Source: Meandrina meandrites
Taxonomy: Eukaryota; Cnidaria; Anthozoa; Scleractinia; Meandrinidae
DNA: 64,000 nucleotides
Reading direction: 5' to 3'
Assembly: GCA_963693305.1 (NCBI GenBank)
Contig: OY855906.1
Span: 2,410,501-2,474,500 of the forward strand
Part shown: piece after piece, positions 57,447 to 64,000 of the stretch
Position numbering within the stretch: the stretch's first letter is position 1
How the letters are laid out: each line of letters begins with the position of its first letter
The notes under the pieces: generated by a model
The model's input: only the letters and a program-made list of their open reading frames with translations
What the model was told of the DNA's origin: nothing
Databases searched by the model: none
Program-made: the position numbers and the translations under genes

Positions 57447-57525
<79 letters not shown>

Positions 57526-57599
57526 TCATCATGACTCCAGATTTCATTCATTCATTCATTCATTCATTCATTCATTCATTCATTCATTCATTCATTCAT
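57447..57599 (+). repeat. (ATT)n and (ATTC)n microsatellites
   Basis: A pure ATT tract of about 25 units (57447-57523) is followed after 20 bp by about 14 ATTC units (57543-57599). Confidence 0.95.
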
Positions 57600-57744
57600 A
57601 ACAACACCTCCAAAATTATTGCTAAATATACATATCTAATGTTTCAAAAACGAAAGGACATTTTAAATCTAAAGTAATAATTAATTAGTAGATAAATAAT
57701 TAATAGTTCAATTGCTATCGTATTGTATTTGCTAGTTTTTAATA

Positions 57745-57800
57745 ATATGAAATATCCCACAAGTCACTTGTATCTTCTCGGTATAAGTGACAAGTGGGAT
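57745..57800. repeat. 56-bp hairpin
   Basis: ATATCCCACAAGTCACTTGT pairs with ATAAGTGACAAGTGGGATAT around a short loop. A TGACGTCA palindrome inside CGATGACGTCATCG follows at 57898-57911, just upstream of the duplicated unit. Confidence 0.65.
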
Positions 57801-57972
57801 ATTGCATGTTATGAACTAGCCACAGATACTACGCGCACGCTGATTGGTCAAGAAGGTCAATCAAAGGGCCCTATGAGGCCACGACTGTTTTTTTAAGCGA
57901 TGACGTCATCGTTTAATGTGTTCGCGCGAGTTCTTGTCGCTTTTATCATAGTCTCCTCTACTAACTATGCTT

Positions 57973-60255
57973 TTATTTAATAAGTGACGAATTAAATCGT
58001 CGAAGTCGAACGTGCATCACTTGTAAAGATCTATACGGATTTACGTTGTTTTTCATTTTGTTTTGCATTGCTTGTAAAAGAAGCAAGCTCCAAGCAGACA
58101 AATTCAAGTTTGCGTGTTTTCGTGCTAGCGTGTGTACACTCTTTTCCCTGTACAGTGTGTACGATTGACGTTCAATTTCCGGAATGTGTTTTGATAGTGC
58201 CATGAGCATTGTAAGTTTGATCTTGCATTCTTTGATTGCTGTGAAGATTAAGCGTCGCATAAAATTTATTTTGAAACCGGCTGCGTTGACCTTTGTCGCG
58301 TGACACTGATAATCTTCTGTTAGCTAGCGATGACAAAAACTTCGCTTTCAATTTCGCTTTCACCGTTTTTCTATAGAGCAGAAACAACATACACCTGATT
58401 TAAGGTAGAATAAAAATAGAATATGTTTGCAATCGATTTTCAAATTATCATCACATACCCATCAAAACAAAACCATCAGCGCCTAAAGTAAAATGGTCTG
58501 TCATCGGTCTTAATAAACCCCAACGTCAAACCGAGAGTAGCGTTACATGTAGGTCTGCCAACCATCTGTCAACGGCCTTTTGTTTACATCTGATTGACCG
58601 ACTGAAGGAAGGAAGAAATGGTTAAATGAATATCGTCGATAGGAAAAATACTGCATGGGAGCATTGTTGTTCGTCTTTGTTGAAGCAATTTGTTCGGAAG
58701 CTTTCCTTCGCTTTATTATTTTTCTCACAGTTGTGTTAAATATCAAACAACCGATGTTGTCATGTTTGATTTGCCGATTCTCCTGCAGGCGACTAGAACT
58801 TAAAATAGATCTTTCGCAACCACAAACCTGCGGGACGTCAGAACAAGCGTATACTAAAGTCAGTACAGTTGGCCTGGTTCTGATATCATGATAAGAGGAA
58901 GATTATTCGTCCTAAACTCTACAGTCACAACAAGAGTCTTGGCTTTTTGAGCGCAGTTCCCAATGGCTTTGCTGAATTGTATAAAGTTTGTACGGCTAAT
59001 TATATTGATGTTGTTGTGATGTTTTTATCGCCGATGATTGCAATTTTGAACCATGAAGTCTGATTTTGTGGTGAACTCAATGGCACGTGGAACGATTTTT
59101 TGGTGGAATTCGATTGCATGTATATCTGGATAACTTTGGGGGCAAGTTGTTTTCTTCTATGTATTTTTCTATTCGTGTTTGAAAACATATGATCACTTTT
59201 AGCGATCCGTGCATCGTCTTTTATTTTAATATGCTTTTAAAATATGACTTTGCTTGTCTTCTGCGACCGCTATTTTGGTTGCTTGTACTGTGAGTTTTGT
59301 TGTTCCTTCTTTACTTGCGGTAGGGTCCTCTGGCTTTTGGGATAGGTAGTCTTCTGCTACGAATAAATCTCGCTCCAGATTTTATCTCGTCGTTGAAACT
59401 CGAGTGTTCTCCGCTGCGACCTGTGCTGATGATTTTGCTTGCATGCGATGAACATTTATCTGTTGTGGGTTATAAAACTCAGCAAGGGTACTTCCTAACT
59501 CCGAGGCCTATAAAAGGTGTTTGAAATGCGTTGATTTAGGTTGTCGCTGTGAAGCACACGATGTAATTGTTCCTTCTTGTCGCTTCTATTTAACAAGTGA
59601 CGAATTAAATCGTCGAAGTCGAACGTGCATCACTTGTAAAGATCTATACGGATTTACGTTGTTTTTCATTTTGATTTGCATTGGGAGTAAAAGAAGCAAG
59701 CTCCAAGCAGACAAATTCAAGTTTGCGTGCTTTCGTGCTAGCGTGTGTACACTCTTTTCTCTGTACAGCGTTTACGATTAGCGTTCAATTTCCGGAATGT
59801 GTTTTGATAGTGCCATGAGCATGATAGGTTTGATTTTGCATTCTTTGATTGCTGTGAAGATTAAGCGTCGCATAAAATTTATTTTGAAATCGGCTAGGTT
59901 GACCTTTGTCGCGTGACGCTGATAATCTTCTGTCACCTAGCGATTACACAAACTTCGCTTTCAATTTCGCTTTCACCGTCACATGCAAACTTAAGAAAAT
60001 TCTGTTGATTTTTCTATAGGGCAGAAACAACATACACCTGATTTAAGGTAAAATAAAAATAAAATATGTTCACAATCGATTTTCAAATTATCCTCACATA
60101 CCCATCAAAACAAAACCATTAGCGCGTAAAGTACAGTGGTCTGTCATCGGTCTTAATAAACCGCAACGTCAAACTGAGAGTGGCGTTACATGTAGGTCTG
60201 CCAACCATCTGTCAACGGCCTTTTGTTTACATCTGATCGACTGAAGGAGTGAAGA
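57973..60255 (+). repeat. direct duplication of a 0.65 kb unit
   Basis: 57973-58620 and 59586-60250 are direct copies at over 90% identity, offset by about 1,613 bp. The shared sequence includes GTGACGAATTAAATCGTCGA, TCACTTGTAAAGATCTATAC and ACATGTAGGTCTGCCAACCA. In one frame both copies read SDELNRRSRTCITCKDLYGF, but the second copy has a longer open frame (59521-59781, starting MKCVDLGCRCEAHDVIVPS). The product, if any, is unknown. Confidence 0.75.
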
Positions 60256-60959
60256 AAGGACGGCTTCAAATCGCCACCCCTTCTGTAACTCCCGTTTTGC
60301 ATACGCAAAAACAGTCGTAAAAACCAATGTTCTATTGTACCGGTAAACTCCCGCTCCCCGACAAGGCAGCACTACGCTCGACCCGTAAGGACGAATAATT
60401 AACGTTAGTTTAATGTCTCATTTTGGTCTATCTGATGATTAAAACAGAAGATATGATGCTCATAAATGATCATAATGAATATTTACGGAGGGTGGTGATT
60501 CGTGTTCTTTTGTGATTTTTTGGACGTGAAAGATCATGAGCTGGATAAAACGTAAATGACCTCACTCTTTTGTAACGATAAGTTTTAGGGCTGTAGAGCG
60601 GTTTTACCAGCATTATAGCGAGCTTGACAAACATTGGAATTCTTCGCGAGGGTGCGAGAACTGAAGGACTCGCAAACAGGGCTTTGCTAGCAGCGGCGCT
60701 AAACGGAACGGGAGAAAACTCTGCAAAGCTTACTGCTTGGCAACCACCACTCGCTACTCAGTACCAGAGGGACAGGGTCTACTTTCTACGTTCCATGACG
60801 CGAAAATACAACAGTGAATAAGACTTCTTCTGGAACACAGCACACTCCTTTAATCTCGAATAAACTTTACAAACACTTCGCAGTTTGTTGTAGGTAATCT
60901 TCAGGGTGTATTACAACAATTGTCGCGTTACTTATATAAGCTAAACACAGGTGTTCGCT

Positions 60960-62600
60960 AATCCAAAGAGTCTCCAAAGAAATACTATCAGAGTGACTAA
61001 TTCAAACTTCATGAGTGACAAAGGGTACATCTGCTGTTGCATGTAGCATTTTGTGATAGGCCGTCGCGATAGAGTGTAGCACGGGTGGGGAGCACGTTGT
61101 GAATCACTTTATATCGGAAACATTGTTATTTTCACTTCCTTTGTGACGGCAAAAGGCATGACATAGACTTTCTGGATGGTACTCTTTGTAAATCCGTGAC
61201 GAAGTATCTTAGTTTCAGCAGTAGGACGATCGAAGAAACTTTGTAGGAGAGAGGAATAAGTGGAGCTGGTGGTTAGGGTGTTGGCAGAGGTGTTGTGTTC
61301 GGGAGCCAAAGTGGGGGTCTTAAGGGACTCTTTCCATTTTTTTTTGGGGGGGGGGATTGCATTAACTAGGCCCTAGTATGTGGTGAAAGGAATATTTAAA
61401 TGGTATTTGAGTGCAAATTCACTAAATGTTGGTTTAGTAAATCACTTATCTTGGAAATTTCGGCAGCTAACCAATTTTGGTAAAATACAGGGTTTTTTTG
61501 TCTAATAGAACATTTTTGTTATTCCACAATATTTCATCCTTACGTTGCGTTTGGATACCATAGGCTGGTGAATTTTTTAACTCGGACCAATATTCTAAAA
61601 CATTTTTATAGAAGTTAGGAAGATTTTCATAATAAGCATATCTGTTGCATAGTTGCTCTTTGTTAGGAACGCAAGATTACCATGTTTGCCTACGAGCTGG
61701 TTGGGAATTACTTTCCAGGAGGCCTGTGAGTCGTCTTGAATTCTGTTGACCCAAACTATTTTAAGGTGATTCCACTGAAAAAGAAGGAGTATTTAAAATT
61801 TTCTAAGATTTGGTCCAGTTCATAACTATGTTATGAGCGTTAAAAAAATGCAATAAAAAATGGGGGTCACCGTGCTCGTTTTTGAACAACCTGGATGGCT
61901 ATTATAGTAAACATATGACCCACGAGGTTTATACTAGGAACCCTCATAATCCGAAAAGGGAACTATCATTTCTAGAAAAAATCATTTCTTGCGTTAAAAT
62001 ATCGAAGCAGTTCAACGAAATAGACTTTAATCTTACATAACAAACTATTTTAATTAAACTGGAATTAAGATTATAAAAGAAATGAAAGATTTTGCTGCGT
62101 GTGTGCGTGCGTGCGTGCGTAAGCAGCACTACCTCAAAACGTACTTTTTAAAGCATTCAAATAAAAATATCTCAAAGTAGAGTATTTAACTTTTCTTCAA
62201 ATTGCGATATATTGTAGTCAACCGGATGTCTTTTAAATTTATGCATTAAAAAATGGGGGTCACCGTGCTCATTTAGAAGAAAATGACCATTTATTTCTCA
62301 TCTGAGCTTAACCTAAAGGAAAAGCCGTAATGTTGTGTGTGCACTCGCGCTCGTGCGCGCGCTAAATGACGCGAAAACTCATGCGCTGCAAGGATGCGCA
62401 ATGCAATTCAGTGGAATCACCTTAAGCGCTTTTTCCATGATTTTAAAATCACACATTTTTAGTCCACCATTTTTCTTTTCTCCAATTATGGTGTTTCTTT
62501 TGACTTTAGGCGGTTTCCCTGCCCAGATAAAGTTGAAGATTAGTTTATTTATTTCTTGGATGTAGTACTCTGGGATGGTCAACACGGAAGCTAAGTAAAT
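60960..62600 (-). pseudogene. decayed L1-like LINE reverse-transcriptase C-terminus
   Basis: On the minus strand fragments read INKLIFNFIWAGKPPKVKR, IIGEKKNGGLKMCDFKIM, IVWVNRIQDDSQASWKVIP, STIQKVYVMPFAVTKEVKI and KVIHNVLPTRATLYRDGL, the order expected for the region after the reverse transcriptase in L1/Tx1-type elements. There are internal stops (e.g. near 61560-61600) and the 5' half is missing. It is interrupted by the TTAA-flanked MITE at 61765-62421. Confidence 0.75.
61765..62421. mobile_element. MITE with TTAA target site inside the LINE
   Basis: The ends GGTGATTCCACTGAA and exact complement TTCAGTGGAATCACC are each flanked by TTAA (61761-61764 and 62422-62425). The interior has a 23-bp direct repeat (AAAAAATGGGGGTCACCGTG and following bases at 61855 and 62248) and a (GTGC)n tract. 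TTAA targeting is typical of piggyBac or Kolobok elements. It has no coding capacity. Confidence 0.85.
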
Positions 62601-62772
62601 TAACTTCGAAAGTCCAACATGTTTTCTATTGAAAATGTGACTGCCTAGTGAAGTGCCTGTAATCTATTTATGTGCAAGTATTTCCTGGTTCTGAGGTATT
62701 TGCTGAGTTCGTTTCTCTATTACTTAGGGTCTATTTCCTCTCATGACACTTTGTACTGGCGTCGATGTTACT

Positions 62773-63831
62773 CTAGCCTTTACTGATTGTTTCCTGCACC
62801 CAGGACTCAAGTACCGTCATATCAGAATATACTCCGTAACTATCCTTGAACGCGCAGCCATCTCCCCAGCTGATAATACCCGTAAGATACCACTTGTTAT
62901 CTCTCGGACAGACCAGCGGACCTCCACTGTCTCCTTGGCATGAGTCAATTCCTCCTTCGGCGTAACCTGCACAGCGCATGCGTTCTGTAATGCCATCGTG
63001 TGTTTTCTGACAAGTGTCACGTGACACAAGAGGAACTTCTGCTTGCTGCAAAATCTGAAAAATAACCAGCTTTATAAAGGCAGGAAAACGTTGAACTACT
63101 GTGAACCGGCTTCCGACAATCCTCCATACCTCAGGTAGGTGTTTCGTAAAGTGACGGTGTTATTAAATAGAGAGGTTAAGCATGACGTTTACGGCAAACG
63201 GCAAAAATAATTCTGATTTTGCTCACTTTTTATTTAACACTTAAATAAAGCCAGTCGAAAAATAGGGAAAAAATCCCTTAATCACAGTAAATGCAAACAA
63301 TTTCCCTAAATTGTACAAACGGTTAAAATCAGACACCAAAAGTTCGATTTTTGCCGTTTGCCGTTTGCCGTAAACGTCATGCTTAACCTCTCTATTAGCC
63401 TGCGAACGCAGACGTATTTCCGGCTGTCGCTTGTCTCCGCCGAGACAAGTACAAGCGACAGCCGGAAATACGTCTGCGTTCGCAGGTTATGGTGTTATCT
63501 TGTAAGCCCCCAAGTCCACCCCACTGACTCCTCCCCCGGAATCAAGTAAGTCAGTAAGAAAGTAAACCACATCGTTGTTAATTTACCTGTGATTCTTTTC
63601 CCCTGTCTGTTGTATCGCCCCACCCAGTGATGTAACAATTGGTTCCGGCATCAAAGTCTGTTGTGGGTAGGCAGACAGGTCTCACGTTACTGTTGAACTT
63701 GATTGGGTTCTTCAGTTTGATCAGCGCCACGTCATAGTCAAAACTGTACGGGTCATAATTCGGATGTTTGATGATCTTGTCGATTGGAATTATTTGTTCA
63801 TATCCCTCCTTTCCATGAACATCATGTTCGC
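62773..63831 (-). CDS. trypsin-like serine protease, last two exons (5' part beyond the window)
   Basis: S1 chymotrypsin-family endopeptidase, presumably secreted. The exons are 63831-63587 and 63054-62773, joined in phase 0 (ESQ/ILQQAEVPL). Visible: FDYDVALIKL with the catalytic Asp102, NCYITGWGDT, SCQGDSGGP with the catalytic Ser195, and Asp189 six residues before it (trypsin-like Arg/Lys preference). Cysteines of the standard pairs are also present (DTC/MRCAGY, SCQ/DGCA). The His57 exon and any N-terminal domains lie to the right of 64000. The stop is TAG at 62773-62775. The 63831 acceptor (ATGACAG/GCGAAC) starts in phase 1. Ligand domains and pathway cannot be judged. Confidence 0.9.
63163..63399. 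mobile_element. MITE with about 40-bp inverted repeats in the protease intron
   Basis: AGAGAGGTTAAGCATGACGT and ACGGCAAACGGCAAAAAT at the left are mirrored at 63349-63394, with one extra CGTTTGC unit on the right. It ends next to the hairpin at 63399-63486. Confidence 0.65.
63399..63486. repeat. 88-bp perfect palindrome
   Basis: CCTGCGAACGCAGACGTATT through GCTTGT (36 bp) is exactly mirrored on the right, around a 16-bp GC-rich centre that can itself pair partly. No mismatch was seen in the outer arms, so the insertion looks recent. Confidence 0.8.
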
Positions 63832-64000
63832 CTGTCATAGGATTATACAAACATTTTGGTTGGTAAACAAGTAAGGTTAACAAAAACCCGAATTTTTCAC
63901 TATTTAAATGCATACATACACTATTGTTGACCACAAAAACGATGTTATAAAATGCCTAGAGTCTGAGTTTCTAATTTTTAACGGTTAACTGTTGAACATC

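Larger units (their letters stand above)
56527..62772. other. intergenic region between OSTM1 and the protease
   Basis: Holds two copies of a 100-bp phrase (AACAATTTCTTATCAGAG... at 56847-57115 and 57075-57280), ATT and ATTC microsatellites, a hairpin with a CRE palindrome, a duplicated 0.65 kb unit and a LINE relic with an inserted MITE. A 65-codon plus-strand ORF at 60624-60821 is moderately GC-rich, but I cannot place it. Nothing else is supported. Confidence 0.45.

Noticed and set aside
60624..60821. 65-codon ORF with a higher GC content than its surroundings.
   Set aside because: Composition alone is not enough. No motif, no partner exon and unclear start, so it is mentioned only within the intergenic note.

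Overview
The window is animal nuclear DNA: few, intron-rich genes (5-7% coding) in AT-rich sequence packed with short inverted-repeat elements, tRNA-derived SINEs and microsatellites. The gene set and several dispersed repeats (GC-rich MITEs with GACGAGCATCCCC-type ends, a repeat carrying GCGCGGGAAAA plus CCAAT-like boxes) suggest a cnidarian, most likely an anthozoan and probably a stony coral. That placement is inference; no species can be read from the sequence.

Layout. (1) 1369-21176, minus strand: a complete ARID1 (BAF250/Osa) gene, the ARID subunit of the BAF (SWI/SNF) chromatin remodeller. I could join 11 exons with consistent GT/AG sites and phases into 1,968 codons. Its 7.5 kb first intron holds a 1.3 kb foldback element with an 8-bp target duplication and several MITEs. 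(2) 21177-25985: a divergent intergenic region with a CRE palindrome and E-boxes by ARID1, a hAT-like MITE, a MITE built round a minisatellite, and hairpins. (3) 25986-43052, plus strand: a 21-exon amidase-signature enzyme, 608 aa, resembling the plant-type fatty acid amide hydrolases, with the complete Lys/cis-Ser/Ser triad. Its introns are repeat-rich. (4) 43053-50351: mostly non-coding, with a degenerate tandem duplication and one small unrecognised ORF (44948-45262, minus). (5) 50352-56526, minus: OSTM1, the type I membrane beta subunit of the lysosomal chloride/proton exchanger ClC-7, five exons and 278 aa, with a TCACGTG box 88 bp upstream. (6) 56527-62772: non-coding, with microsatellites, a duplicated 0.65 kb unit and a decayed L1-like LINE split by a TTAA-flanked MITE. 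(7) 62773-63831, minus: the last two exons of a trypsin-family serine protease running off the right edge.

The genes look like unrelated housekeeping or lineage genes with no shared pathway. Most of the novelty is in mobile elements: at least eight short inverted-repeat families, several with readable target-site duplications, and one minisatellite core (GGTTAGCCTAAATAGC-like) recurring at three distant sites. All exon models come from reading splice signals and reading frames by eye; no alignments or transcripts were available.
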